Under the pieces are notes generated by a model. The model was not told the origin of the DNA and searched no databases. It saw only the letters and a list, made by a program, of their open reading frames with translations. Below are positions 11,521 to 24,885 of a stretch of 64,000 nucleotides of DNA, in pieces. Source of the DNA: Labia minor (taxonomy: Eukaryota > Arthropoda > Insecta > Dermaptera > Spongiphoridae); assembly GCA_963082975.1 (NCBI GenBank), contig OY720348.1:20885146-20949145 (forward strand), given 5' to 3'. The number at the start of each line of letters is the position of its first letter. Position 1 is the first letter of the stretch. The position numbers and the translations under genes were made by a program.

Positions 11521-14159
11521 AAGAGTGTTAATCATGAAAATTAAAGAATAGATGTATCTTATTTCAACTAAAAGGTTCGAAAATAAAAAAAAAACTGTCT
11601 CATAGTTTCCAACCCATTTGGAATTATATATTTGTAATTATAGAAAGCTTTTGTTAATCCTTTTGTAAAATCTAGTTAGAAAAATAAAAGGAAAATATAA
11701 AAAAAAAAATGAAAAAAAAAATCAAATGAGGTAAAATTCAATTGTAAATCCTCCTGTTATTCAATTCAAAAGTTTTTCAATTGAATTGGGGAAAATCTCA
11801 AAATCCCAGGACGAACTACTTTGATATCGATTTTCTCAAGATGACTGTGTTTTTTTTTCATAAATAATGGAATAGAATAAACGAATAAGAAATACTTTTG
11901 AATTATACACGATTAACTAATGAAACATAGCCAATGAAAGAAGATTGAATTGGACACCCCCACCCTACCCCTCACTTTCACTCACTAAGTAAACATTTTC
12001 TTGATTTTATCGCAACGTTTACTAGAGGAATAATGATAATGATTCAAGTACCATTTAGCACTGCCTCTCTTTTATCTTCTAAGCTGACATTTAAACAAAA
12101 CAACCAAATATTCACTTCAGAGCTAATTATGATTGAAAATCTTTATTTTTCACCAAATTTTATGTTTTTTATTATAGCAAACCATTTTGACAACAAATGA
12201 ATAAATAATCATAATTATATTTTTTATTCTAAATATTTAACTTATATAAGTTCTGTGAATAGAAAGTGAATTATAAGTTCTAATAATAAAGTGATTTAGT
12301 CTACCTTATTGAAATTTAACGAGAATTTATTAGAAAAATACTAACAACGGCTTGTGGCTATACTACACTTTCCTTTGGATAATATTTACAGGATTTATAC
12401 TTATATAGAGATAATTGTTTTTTTTGCTTTATGTATTTATATTCCTTTAATAATATAAAAATATTAAGAAAATTATTGATAAAATAATTAAACATTGACT
12501 TTTAGATCAATTTAAATAAATATTTTGTATATATATTAATAAAAAATAATTAAGATTTTTTTAAAATATCTTTCTATAATCTTTTCAATGATAATATAAC
12601 ATATTTAGGCCTTTTTAATTTAAATTTTCAAATATATTTTTTCCTTTTGTAATTTCTATTGAATATACATTAAAATACATATCTAATGTTAAAGTTTAAA
12701 TTATTAACATAAAGAGACAGAAAGAAGAACAAGTAAATACTACATTTCCTAAGGGATATTCCTGAAGTTTAGCATCATGTATATATGTATTACTATATGA
12801 ATATACTAACAGATTGATGTTTGCCAATTAAAACTACCCTCCTCTGATTTAATAAATAATTTAACAAAAACGCCTGATAATTATGCAACCAACTTTAGGT
12901 TTCTATGAAACTGTTACTTTGAACATTTTTTCATGATAATAATTGAGAAAAACTTTTTCTATTCCAGTAAAATGTCAACCCACCTTTTTGGTATCAAATA
13001 GTATAAAATTTATTGGGTATAATTTTAAGAGATAAATTCTTAAAGGGAATAAATATAAATTGCTCGATTTGGATGTGAATCCTTCTTTAAAATCGATCAA
13101 CATACTACTTCGGACTCTGGCTACTGCACATGCGTATTTCATCTTTCTCCATCCACCACCTTCCACAGTTACTCATTAGTTATAATTTCTATTAAATTTT
13201 AGTTTATTTGAAAATAAAAAATAATTTACAAAAAATATCATTAATCCAATTAAATAAGCGGATGATTTATTTTCTTGTTTTTGAAATTTTTATATCGACC
13301 ATGTGGTAAATTCTTAGCATAAAAATGTAAACAATTCCTAAATATGAATGTATTTTATTTACCCATAAAAATAAATTAATCATTTCATATAGTAATAGAA
13401 TTTAAACATAAGATCATATCAATTCAGAGCGTGTTCCGAACCATTTTCACTTTAGATCATTCTCCAGTATAATAGAAAAATCAAACTAATGCTTCATAAA
13501 ATATAAACTATCATATTATAAAAAAAAATCAAATAAAAAAAATATCATTTTTTTTTAGAATAAGAATTATTTCATAACTGTATAGTGAATATTTCATGTG
13601 TTATTGAGATGATCATAGTTTGTAATATTTTTAATTTAGCTATTATTTTTGATAATCGATAAATTGATTAAACCATATATTATTTCATATATATATATAT
13701 TACTACCATATATTATATATATATAAACATTTAATAAGAATAACATTTATCTTATTAATCTTAGGGAAAAATAAAAATTTCAAATTCAAATACCTATTCA
13801 TCCAATTCAGATAATCACTTATATTTCACTTATATTTATTAATATATATTACATATTACATATAAGTATAACCAAGATAATAGTCTCGAGGATATTTTCA
13901 TTTTCATCAACAAATATCTTGTTATATCCTTTGATTATATAATATTTTTTATTATTTATGTTTGATAAAATTAATCCTGTTCTATAATTGAATAAAAAAA
14001 TAATTTTGCAAATTATCGTATCCAGGAAAAATTCATGAAAATTATTTAATGAAAATATTTTCACACAGGCCTTTAAATTAGTCGCAATATGGCACCAAGC
14101 CAAGAAATTCGTTCCTTTCATTATATTCAAATCTTAATGTTTCAATATCAATAAATCTT
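11521..14159. other. AT-rich, no gene seen
   Basis: Non-repetitive to low-complexity AT-rich sequence with A/T homopolymers and (TA)n around 13690-13730. The frames at 12975-13166 and 13849-14130 (minus) have no recognisable content. Confidence 0.45.
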
Positions 14160-15075
14160 TTGAGAGCCAAAATTAATTTAACGCAACATCTTGATTGTGC
14201 CAGTTTGATGACTTTGGATCGAATTGGCAAATTTGATCGAGACGTAACTCGCCTCAATGTGACCTACTAGGGATTCCTCACGTCAAACGACATACCGTAA
14301 CAGGACACCTATTCCAAGTAGTTTCCAAGGGTACATAGTACCTTTTAGTAGAATTTAATGTTTTGGTGTTGGTCGTGGCGACACGAAAGGGGTAAAGACG
14401 AACTGGGGAGTTCTGGGAGGGAGGGTTTTCAAATCGATACAGGCTTCCAACCATTCAAATCCAGGGGCACAAGTTAGCTAACGAAACTTTCATCAATTAG
14501 ATCTTTTGCATTTCTCAGCTTTGGATTTAATTTCCGTTTTCAAATCATAACGACTTATTAAAAAAAAAAAAAAAAAAAAAAAAATGATTCTTTGACTCAA
14601 TTGTTTGATTAGGATTCCTTCTCCATTTATGTACGTAGTGTTGTTGATGAAATTGAAAATGAATTGACAACAAACAAGAATCGTTGTGACATTTGGGTGA
14701 AGAACCCTCTCGTAAGGACAATGTCGATAAGGGTAGTTATGAGGTCGGCCGACTTCATCATCATCAGGAATTTCAAAATTGCATCTGAAGAGAAAAGCAT
14801 CTCAACCATCCGGGAGGCTAGTGAAGAAAAATAATTGCGGCACTTCTCTGCTGGTCCAATACCAATGCTAGCAACCTCCATCCAATTCCACCCCTTCAAG
14901 GGATTCTGCACCTCCTTTTGACCACGCCCCTTTTTATAACAAGCAGACCCTCTAGTGGCACTTGCTCGAAACAGTAGGTTTAAATCGCTCTTATGCATCG
15001 GATGGCTTGAAATTGGTTCCTCCAACTTTTGTATAGAATCAACGAATATGTGACAAAATTTATATTTTTTCATCG
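14160..15075. other. Unique moderately GC-rich region (possible regulatory)
   Basis: Base composition rises clearly above the surroundings and no repeats of the window are found here. A GC-box-like CACGCCCC followed by TTTTTATAAC at 14921-14940 could be a core promoter reading rightward, which is inference only. A 148-codon minus-strand frame (14627-15073) has no recognisable domain. A 24-A run sits at 14561-14584. Confidence 0.3.
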
Positions 15076-15779
15076 TGTTATATCTTGTGATAATTATATA
15101 ATCGTCGTGTTGTGATGTTTTATAGGCCTAAATATCAATCGTTTATCTGTGTTATTAAGTGTCTTAATTATTAAGAAACCAATTACCAAGAGTTAGTCTA
15201 GTTTTTGGAAAAGCAAATTATTCTGCCTCACGAACATCGATAGGGAACGTTTCTTTACACTTGTGACCAATTGGTGTTTCCTAAAAATTTGCGAAACCTA
15301 TTTTACATTAGACGATATCTGATAGATGTTAGATCTAGAATTCAATTTTTGCCCATTGATCTATTATAATTGTTAAAATAGTTATTGTTGACTAAAATTT
15401 TACTATTGTATTTTGGAGAGTTATTTTTGAATATTTAGAGAAAAATTGGATTTTCCAATAATAGAATTTTGTAAAAATAAAAAAAAACAAACGTTGTTAA
15501 TGATACATTTTTAGTAAAATAAAATTAACACCAAAATTGTTAAATTTTAATATTTTTGTTGAATAATTCTAAATTTTAAAAATCGAGTTATTTATTGATG
15601 TTAAATTTTCAATCTAATTAAGATATTCTATATTATTATATATATATATATAAATATAGAGATCCATGTATTTATTTGGATATTGATATTCTATTTATTA
15701 TTCCAATTACTCGGCCTAAACCAAATTGACTGATTTTAAACGTGATTGCCTAAATTTAATTGTATTTCTAATTTTCTTC

Positions 15780-16960
15780 CGTGAACTCAGATCGGGCCGC
15801 GCTTTCCGTTTCGTAATTAAATTTTACAGACACGATGCTTGAGGGGTTGAAAAACAACACAATTCAGAAACTAACTCTGTCTCGATTCCTCTCACAGAGC
15901 CTGTAAGTATTTAGTCCTGCTATTATCCTAGGCAAATACGAATGGAATGAAGTCTAGTTAGTACAGCATTCCGACGGCAATAATATTTACATTCATGATT
16001 CGCTCGATTTGCACGACGCACAACAGCCACAAATAATTCTGCTTTTGAATCTAAAGAAATGGAAAGAACTTCTTGTCCTCTTTTTTGTTTTTTGTTGTTG
16101 TTGTCATTTTAGATGAGAACAAATAAAGATTAGCAAAAAAAAAAAAAAAGAATGAAATAGATTAAAACCGAGGTAGTGCCACCCCCGAAAATATTTTCTG
16201 GGTTGTTGGTGGTGGCGGTGACCTCTTGTCGTTTGTTTTTGTCAAGCTTTTGTTGCGATGGTCCTTTTTAATTTTTGTTTGAGATCAAGATTGATTGGAT
16301 ATGTGAACTGTCATTTCCCATTTTATGAGAAGGGTGCGAGGAATGAGAAGGGTTCTGGCGATGCGTGCGCACCGTTGGGCTTTGAGGGTTGCCACATATT
16401 CCATCGAAGAGCTCCCGTCCAGGTGTACGTGGCCGCATCATGGCGCTAGTGGTACGGGAGACTCCAGCCAGGGCAAGCGTCGTCGGAATCCACCCCCGAC
16501 ATCTCTCTCTCCAGGACAACGCTTCTCCCTCCCCTCTTCTAAGCCGTTTTCGTTCCAGAGGAACAACAATATTCAGTTGCTACGGTGCGCTCACCGGGTG
16601 TGGTTCCAAATTTCATGTCTCCATTCACTCGCCAATTCAACTTGCTTAAACGGGACCATGCGTGCCATTGGAAAAATATGAATCATGTGGGCCGCTGTAA
16701 CTAGATCGATCGAGATTTTCGTCGCATTCTTTGAGTACTATACCTCCAGGTAGGGGAGCAGCCACCAAGCTAAGCCTGTTGCGTGTCCAGTGTTGATTAG
16801 CAGGAAGGCACGCATTGGGCCGTGCCAACCACCTGTAAACTCTAGCAACAAGTGCGGCAAGGGGGCGAGCGCCACGCGCGCCTTCTATTTCTTTCCTTTC
16901 CGACCCCTTTTCTATACTCACACACACTCACTCTCTCTTTTTCGCTCTCTTATACACATA
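15780..16960. other. Unique GC-elevated region, candidate Syt7 5' region
   Basis: Two patches (15780-16080 and 16160-16930) of balanced to GC-rich, apparently unique sequence with several CpGs, ending in a CT-rich/CACACA stretch (16915-16970). Several overlapping frames exist on both strands, none with a known domain. The weak first-exon candidate (15835-15902) lies inside. It could be a promoter, 5' UTR exons or an enhancer of the downstream Syt7 gene. Confidence 0.35.
15835..15902 (+). CDS. Candidate first coding exon of Syt7 (weak)
   Basis: An ATG at 15835 opens 22 codons rich in Leu, Asn, Thr and Ser (MLEGLKNNT...SRFLSQS) and then meets a consensus GTAAGT donor. Two bases (CT) are left over, exactly the phase needed by the acceptor at 31737, where the first exon base would complete a Leu codon. 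It sits in a patch of unusually high G+C and unique sequence. Against it: no transmembrane segment is visible, although Syt7 isoforms normally have an N-terminal membrane anchor, and a phase match has a one-in-three chance. It could be an exon of another isoform, a 5' UTR exon, or nothing. Confidence 0.2.
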
Positions 16961-17777
16961 CACCCATCCTTCTTTCTATACGGATACTAATTTTCCAATC
17001 CTCTTTTAAGGTTTCATCATTTTCTCTCAGAAAAGATATAAAAATTATCTCCGTAAAATAATTTTACGGAGATCTGCGTTTTTCGATCTCTACTAAATTA
17101 TACAAATCGGATATAAATCCGATATATATATATAATTTTTTTTTTCAAATATACTAATCAGACTAAAAATTAATTTTTTTTCCATTTATTGGATCTTTAT
17201 AAAAATAAATCAATACTCTACTTGCTTTCGAAAAATCAATGAACGTATTTTTGCAAGAAATAGTTTTTAAGATAATTCCAAAAAAAAACAAAACAAAACA
17301 AAAAAAAAATGCAATATATTTTTTTTATGAGAGAAAAAGAAAAGAATAATTAAAGTATTAAATATTATTGCTGCCTGATAATAATTTTTTTTTTTTTTTA
17401 AATGTCAATTTTTTAATACCAAAATCCTAATCTCACTATTTACGTTCTTATATTTACTCTGAATATACAATCGAAATAAATCAATTGTTTATTATAATGT
17501 ATTTGTCTAAGTTCTCACCCGAATATGGATGAAAAGAAGTCTCAGATAAACGCACTCAGTAAATTGAATTCAATTAATAAATTAAAATATTTCTAATTTT
17601 TTTTTTTTTTTTTATTTTAATATTGTATCTAAAAATATTCTCAATGAATATACGTTATTTAAATAAAATAAAATATATTTGATATTGAATGGTTGACAAA
17701 GGAACAAAAAAAATATCAATTATAATATAAAACAATTCATTTTGTTATTTTTGAAATTCGAAATTATGATTTTTTTC

Positions 17778-17812
<35 letters not shown>

Positions 17813-19235
17813 CATATTTTTTTAATCGATTTTATTATTGTGTTAAAACAATCCTCTTCGAAGGTTAAATAAATACTATCATTGATGACCTAGAGTGTTT
17901 CTTCAAGAGCTCGGCAACATACTAAAATTTCTCTAAACCAACTGTCAGATGATAAAATCTTTGTTGAATTATGAACATAAGTCAAACAAAAGGCGTGGTG
18001 GAGGACCGATAACAACAACATACAACCTTCTATCTGCAAGGAGTAGGGGGGTACCGATCTTTTTCTTCGTCTTTCATTGTCCCTTTACATGTTGGATCAA
18101 TCGATTTACTGTAAATTGTTTATTTTACAAATGTAAACAATCTTAGAGAATTCATGGATATAGATTCTTCTGATCATATAAGATGTTACTGAATCTTGGA
18201 TATACAGGAAACTGCTTTTAATTGATTTCATTTAGAAAAAAAAACTAATCCTAAGTCACTTTACGATATTACACTTCATTCCACAATTAAATACAATACA
18301 GGTTTCAGTTACAATTCAATTTTTTACTTTACTTTTTTTTTTTTTTTTTTAAAAAAAAAAGCTTATTTTTCTCTTCTTTTATTTCGTCTGCCATTTTTGA
18401 GAAGAAAGAAAAACAAAACAAAACAAAAAAAAAAGATCATTTCTGGAAGTCTTTTATATCAAAACACATTTGAAATAGCTACAATCAAAATGAAAAACTT
18501 TAGATAAATATTTTTTTTCACTCAAAATTAAAAACTTTTAGAAGTATTAAAACATTTTTCATAGAAGGATAATATTTCTATAATTCCATTATTATAATAA
18601 ATAAAGAGAATATTATGTATTTATTCATTATGGGGTTAACTTCAATATTTACCACATGTTTGTTCTATTTTACATTTTATATTTATTTTTTTTTTATTCA
18701 CCATTTATAAAAAAATAATTTCGGCAATTTTCTATTAAGGGTTTCAATAGATACAATGTGTAGTGTAACGTTCAATCTGATATTATATTTAAATATACGA
18801 TGTTGTGAATATTAAATCATTTTCACTCATTCAATATGAATGAAAATTGGTGTGAAATATTGATAAAATATAAAAAGCAACATATTTACCTTGCTGGTTT
18901 TAGAAAGGTATTCACTAAAAGAAAATATCCGAGAGATCTAAGTGTCCTTTTTTGGCCTAAAATCAAATGTTAGTATTCTATCTTAATTAGAGAGCCATTT
19001 ACGATATCCTTAAATAATTTTAACAAAATCTTAACGAAAGATGCAAAATGTAAATTATTTTTTTTAAAATTTTTTTTTTTTATATTTAATAACATTTAAA
19101 TGTTTCATTTATTTATTTTTTTTTTTACATATTTTCAAGTAAATAAGCTAATATGTTCATTGAGATAGCGTTTGTTTTTATGCGGTAAAGAAAACCACAG
19201 GATTTTAAAAAAAAGTAAGGTGGGTTGCCATAGAT
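16961..19235. other. AT-rich with homopolymers
   Basis: Long A or T runs (e.g. about 17779-17811) and AAAACAAAACAAAA runs (17285-17300 and 18410-18430). No gene or known element recognised. Confidence 0.5.
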
Positions 19236-19552
19236 CAGGGGTATTCACTCTTTTTTTTTTTTTAATCGTCCACTCTTACATAATTTATGAAATTCCACTT
19301 CGACCCTCCATAAAAATAATTTTATCTTAATTAAAATTAAACAATCCATCTTTGTATATTTAATTTTATGATTTTAAATATTTATTAAAGTACATTTTAT
19401 AATAATAATTTAATAGAAAATAGCTTAATATACTGAAAGATAAATATCTTAATATTTATCTATCTAATATCTAATTATAAATAAATTATAATAATAAGTA
19501 ACTAATTGAATCGAACACAAGAGGTCAATATCCACCATTTTGGTGAATCCTG
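19236..19552. mobile_element. hAT-like MITE
   Basis: Starts CAGGGGTATTCAC and ends GGTGAATCCTG, inverted ends of about 12 bp. Flanks CCATAGAT and TTGTAGAT match at 5 of 8 positions, consistent with an old 8-bp duplication. The interior is AT-rich and non-coding. Confidence 0.5.
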
Positions 19553-19855
19553 TTGTAGATAATTAAAGTGTAAAAAGACTTAATGACTCCAAAATTAAAA
19601 GCAAATACTGTAAAGTGAAAATATAGGATATAATTTTCAACAGATTCGCAATATGATTTATAGTTAATGAGGTAGAAGCAATTTTCTATTTTGGGTTTCA
19701 TGTAACGTAATTTAATATCGTATTTTATTGAAAAATAAAGAATGCAAATGATGTTGAAGTAAATTGATTGATTGGCATATGAAGGTTAACATTTTAATGG
19801 AAATTATTAAAAATTTAAGTGATATAAACAATTTAATTCTTAAAAAGATCTAATA

Positions 19856-19906
<51 letters not shown>

Positions 19907-20657
19907 GTATATATTTAAATAAAAAACAATTTATAACATTTGAAAAATTATAAATTACTTTTTACTTTATCCTATGTATAGTAAAATAATCGGATTAAAA
20001 TAAAATAAAAAAAAAGTGAGAATATTTTAAACATTGTTTACATTTTATGTGATGCATTTATTAAATTATCTAATTTTTAAAAAAAGATAAATTGACTTAA
20101 AACAGTCAAAATAATCCAAAATGTTCTCCATAATGAATCAAAATGTCTAATAATTCAAACCGAATGTGGTTAAATTTCAAAATTAAAACATTGCTATGAC
20201 TTTACTAATTGAATTTCAGATTCGAAAATTGCAGATTTATTTATTTAGATAAAAATTACTGAAGTGAATTAAAATATATTGAAAATAATTTGGCTACTTC
20301 AGTTGTATATACTATATATAATTATAAGTTTAATTAATAAGTTATTAAATTAAAAAAGAGAATTAAATAAGGAATATTCAAAAAGCCTTTTAGAGTGCAT
20401 CGGCTTTGTCTGACGCTTCTTACATTCACTGCTATTTAGTTGCGCAATGCTAAGCTTACAATTCCCTCCCCCCCCCCCCCCGTTTATTTTTCTTAATCTT
20501 TATAATTAATTCCATTTTTGTTCCTATTTGTTTCACGCTTTCTGCTTCTCTTCTTGCAATGCAGAGCTCAACTAGAGTAAGTATTTTTTTTTAATGGAAT
20601 GTTAGTTTTAAGTAGGATGCAAGTATAATAGAGACGAATGGACGTTTGATCGATGGA

Positions 20658-20699
<42 letters not shown>

Positions 20700-21199
20700 A
20701 TTAAGAAAAATTTAAATTAATTTTAAAGTATGTTCTTAAAATTAATTTAAAAAGATTTTTTAGGTAAATCATAAAATTACATACAAAACATAAATAAATA
20801 CATTATATTCAAAATATGAGATAAATGAGACAAATTATACCTTTGGTCATTTATCTAATAAATTAATTCTAAAGAATCTATAATACTTTAGAATGAATTC
20901 AAATAAAAAATATTTTATATAAATAAAATATAATTTTCTGATCAAAAATTGGTTCCTTGATAATCAAAATATTTTTTATAAAAACTAGGAATTCATATTT
21001 GACTCAGTCCAAATATAAAACATTGGCCTAAATAATTTTTTACATATCGTTTGTCTGTACATTGCTTAGAATTTAAATTAAAATACATAACTTTATATTT
21101 CAAGATTTGTAGATTTCAAATATAACTTTTACATTTTTCTTAACAATCTGTCTGGGAAAAATTGAAAGTTTATAGAAACAAAATTGACTGAATCGATTA
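19553..21199. other. AT-rich with (TA)n microsatellites and a C run
   Basis: (TA)n at about 19860-19902 and 20659-20697, a 14-C run at 20468-20481. A less biased patch at 20380-20640 is unassigned. Confidence 0.5.
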
Positions 21200-21420
21200 A
21201 GATGAAATTACTCCACAATATTCTTATATAATATTACATATTTGAACATAAGCTATAACTTTTATCAAAATCTAATAATAAAAAAAAAAATTAATTTAAA
21301 GTTATCCTAGTAATCTTGAATCTCATTATATGGGCAAATATGTTGTTTCTAAGAAACAGAAGAAGATATCGATGCGGACTCTGGCCAAATCGGTTAACAT
21401 TATCATCGGTATAGTATTCA
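21200..21420. repeat. Divergent copy of the GGCCAAATCGG repeat
   Basis: GAAGATATCGATGCGGACTC followed by TGGCCAAATCGGTTAAC resembles 56812-56850 and, in reverse, 50460-50500 (ATATCTTTGTGGATTCTGGC, CAAATCGGTAAAC). It lies directly left of the Jockey-like relic. Probably a third, older copy of that unit. Confidence 0.4.
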
Positions 21421-21699
21421 TAGATTTTAGCAGAGTGTATTAACTAATTACCTATTACCTAATAGTTCATTGAAAACATTTTTTTTTTAATTTCCCAATA
21501 ATTATTTACAACTACCAATCAATTGTTCATCGCTTGTTCATATTCAATATATAATATATACAATATAATTTACATATTTACAATAATATTTTGATTACTC
21601 GACTCCTGCTATTTGTCCGAGACCGAGTTGGATGGGAAGATAAATGGACGATGATGAGACAACTCTGTTAGAGTTAAATTTAGGAGGTATAAGGAATTG

Positions 21700-22540
21700 T
21701 AGGTAGGAATCTAGGTACAACTGTTTGTTGTAAACCTAATGGAAGGAGGGTATTATTTCTTGGGTAGGAAAGAAGAAATGGATAGAGGTGATAAAGACGT
21801 GAACTCAGTCTTTAGAGTTGAGTCGATTGATCTAAGTCGTTGAAGTCTACATTGGTAATACTCTTTAGTGACTAATTGTCTGGGGTGTCCACTAGTTTAC
21901 CTCGGAACTTTACACTGGTAGATTTGATCATTTTTTCTATTGTATGGACCATAAAGGTCTCTATGCGAAAGTATAACTTAGTTATTATACGCAAAATATG
22001 GTTTGGGTCCGCTGTAATTTATTTAAATTGGATACACTAGCGAAACCCCCATAACTGGACTTTATAAGTCCAAATTTGTTTTATTATTGTGTTATAAATT
22101 AAGAGTTTGTTGTCTAATGTCATTTGTGAGTTTCGTCCAATAAGTCAGTACAGTTGTTTAATTTTAGAGTCAATTTGTTTGTTGTTTTGTTTTTATATGA
22201 GCCTCCCAAGTTAATCGTCTGTCCAAGTGAATTCTAGGATATTTTACTTTATCATGTCAGGGAATGGGATTGTGAAGTACTATTGGTATAAGTTTGTTTA
22301 TTAAGTGTAAATGTCACGTGGGTATAGTTTTGACTTCATTAACTACCACTCTTCATTTGCACAGCTAAAGATTTAGTTTATTAAGGTACTTCTGAAGAAT
22401 GGCACTAGCCATGTCAGGGTACTGATACTTAGCCAGGATAGCGGTATCTTCTGCAAATGTAGCAATGGTAACGGCTTTAGTCAATGTTAAGTCTCCTGCG
22501 GGGTCCCAGTACGCGCTGCCCTTGTATTCCGAGTGAACAT
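21700..22540 (-). mobile_element. Jockey-like LINE reverse-transcriptase relic
   Basis: Minus-strand translation shows DPAGDLTLTKAVTIATFAED then TAILAKYQYPDMASAILQKY: the Jockey-clade version of the catalytic YADD box (FAEDT, 22443-22457) and its following helix. Further on come VKYPRIHLDRRLTW-like, LIGRNSQMTLDNKLLIYNTI and WTYKVQLWGFAS, in family order toward the C-terminal end. Many stops and frameshifts. The ORF end is near 21700-21840. Confidence 0.75.
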
Positions 22541-23707
22541 TGAATTGAATTCTAATGATTCCAGTACGTTTATATTAAAATGTTTATGCTTTTTTATATC
22601 TGTATATAAATTTTAATTCAGTAAAATATTAAATGAAAAAAAAAAATATTTTTATATTAATTAAATTAAAATAAAAACTTCTAGATCATTTATTAATATT
22701 TTTTATCATTATTATATTTTTATTAAAGTAATTTATTTAGTACCATATATTTCTTATATTTTATGAAATTCTTATTTATATTCTTTTTAAAGTTATGAAT
22801 ATATTTCTGAAAATTTATTTTAATTTTTTATTATTGTATGATTGATTTTTTTAAATAATTTAATTAAAATAATTAATTACATTTATTGAATTTAAAATTA
22901 ATTGGGAATTTCGAAAAAAAGTAAATTAAATTTAAATTTTCTTATACACCACATTCACCAAATTATAATAAATAAAGTATAATTTAATGAAACTGAAAAA
23001 GTATTGTATTCCATTATAACAAATATAATAAAGTATATAATTTAGTGGTTAAATTAAAAAAAATAAATGGAATGTATTTTAATATACTGATTGAAATAAA
23101 ATAAAAGTGAATCTATTATATTCATAATTTTAACAAAATACTATGTATCACTCGGGGTATAAAGAGGGCAGTTTTAATTAAATTAGGTAGTATTTAATTA
23201 AATTCTATATTAAAATAGAATATTCACATTACTTTTCGAACACAATTCATATATATATATATATATATATATATGTAAGGAAATTAATGTAATTATGTAA
23301 GGAAACTTATAGTACTTGAAACTCCTCCTCAAGCACCAATCATCCTTTCATTTTTCATGTACATCTTTACATCTGCATCTCTATTTATCCTTATTAGTAA
23401 AGATGGATGCATATATTTATATTTTGTATATTTACAATAATTTATATTTTTAAAATTATTAAAAATAATTAAACTAACTCGTAAATTTGAATTGGATAAT
23501 CAAGTTTATTTCTATATTTGAAAATTAATTAAAATTTTATTCTATCCAATCATACGATTTAAGGTTTTTAACAAAATTTTTACTGATAACATTTTATTGA
23601 AATAAGAAGACTGGCTTAAAACTATATTTTTGTGAGTAGCGCAAAATTTATGAAATATATTTGTTTTCAACTGCTTTTAGCTGCATTTAACTATGATAAA
23701 AATTAAA
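22541..23707. other. AT-rich, nothing recognised
   Basis: Very low complexity AT sequence with a (TA)n run at about 23248-23274. Confidence 0.5.
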
Positions 23708-24144
23708 TACGAGGGTGGGGTAAAAAGTTTCCGGCCTGACCAAGAAAAACGATGTTTTAAAATTTTTTTTTTTTTGCTTTATTTTTCAACATTCAAGATA
23801 GCTGAGACCTGAAAGTGTGCGAAATATTTTGCACAACCATTTGAACATGGAAAGCTGTGTGCAACGTGGGTGCCGCGTTTGCTAACGTTAGACCAAAAAC
23901 TGCTTCGAAAAAACATTTCTACCGACAATTTGGCGATGTAGGCGTAATCCAAACGAATTTTTGCGTCGATTCATAACTGTTGATGAGACTTAAATTAAAT
24001 TAAATTAATTAACTAAATTAGAACACCGTTATGAGAAATGTGTCAATGTTGATGGAGATTATGTTGAAAAATAAAGCAAAAAAAAAAAATTTAAAAACAT
24101 CGTTTTTCTTGGTCAGGCCGAAAACTTTTCACCCCACCCTCGTA
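23708..24144 (+). mobile_element. Internally deleted mariner with intact ends
   Basis: 437 bp bounded by TA dinucleotides. The ends are ~45-bp inverted repeats: TACGAGGGTGGGGTAAAAAG on the left and its near-complement ending CACCCCACCCTCGTA. The interior retains mariner fragments in order: IAET, a HILHNHFEHG-like block, WVPRLLTLDQKLL, FLRRFITVDET (first catalytic Asp, about 23982-23984), then an AT-rich junction, then a C-terminal HRYEKCVNVDGDYVEK. The region with the second and third catalytic residues is missing. Non-autonomous. Confidence 0.85.
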
Positions 24145-24577
24145 CATTATCAAAGCGGTCGGAAAACTTTTTTAATCAGTACCCCAAAATATTTTTGTGT
24201 AAGTTGATATTACCCCATGGTGAAGAGCAAACAAATAAAACAAAACGAAATCGCATCTTTTTAGCATCTTTCCTATTATAGCCCCCCATGATAATTTTGA
24301 AAAGAAAATAATAACTAAAAATTTAATTTGTAAAAATACTAACAGGTTTATAAAATAGCAAATTAAAAATATATACTTTTTACACACAAAAGTTACATTT
24401 TTACCCCATTTGGGGTAATTTACCCCGGTTCCCCGACAGCTGCATTATCAGGTACTCGACGGTGACATAGCAATGATGTTGTTGTTGGTGTTCAATGTGT
24501 ATACAATTACATATTTATATGGATAGTGCAATTTAAATATGAATTAAACAGGGATATTATTATAATCGTATACACGC

Positions 24578-24885
24578 ACGCCAGCGCGTGTTTGGTTCTT
24601 TGTTGATGCCACGACATCACGTTCTGGCGCGTATTTAGCAGTCAACGTGTTAAAAAATTAATTCCGATACTTTCAGCGATTCAATCGAGCTGTAATTCTA
24701 TATATAGCAGTTTTATACAATTTTTAATCATGTGACAAACTATCAAACATATATCTTTATTTTTACGGTCAGTTTAGATGAAAAAAAAATGAAAACGTGG
24801 TAGGTAATGGTCCTCTTCCATATTTTACATTTCTCAAAAGTTGATAGTAAACTACGAATTTTGTATAATGCGCGTGTAACAAATT
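24578..24885 (+). repeat. CAGCGCGTGTTTGG family, copy 1
   Basis: Contains CCAGCGCGTGTTTGGTTCTT, CGTTCTGGCGCGTA, TTAATTCCGATACTTTCAGC, CAGTTTTATACAATTTTTAA and GAAAACGTGGTAGGTAATGG in the order found in the six other copies. Outer ends are missing. A 77-codon minus-strand frame in it is not meaningful. Confidence 0.65.

Noticed and set aside
14627-15073. 148-codon minus-strand open frame
   Set aside because: No recognisable domain, no homology known to me, no splice or promoter support on that strand. Kept only as part of a GC-elevated region.
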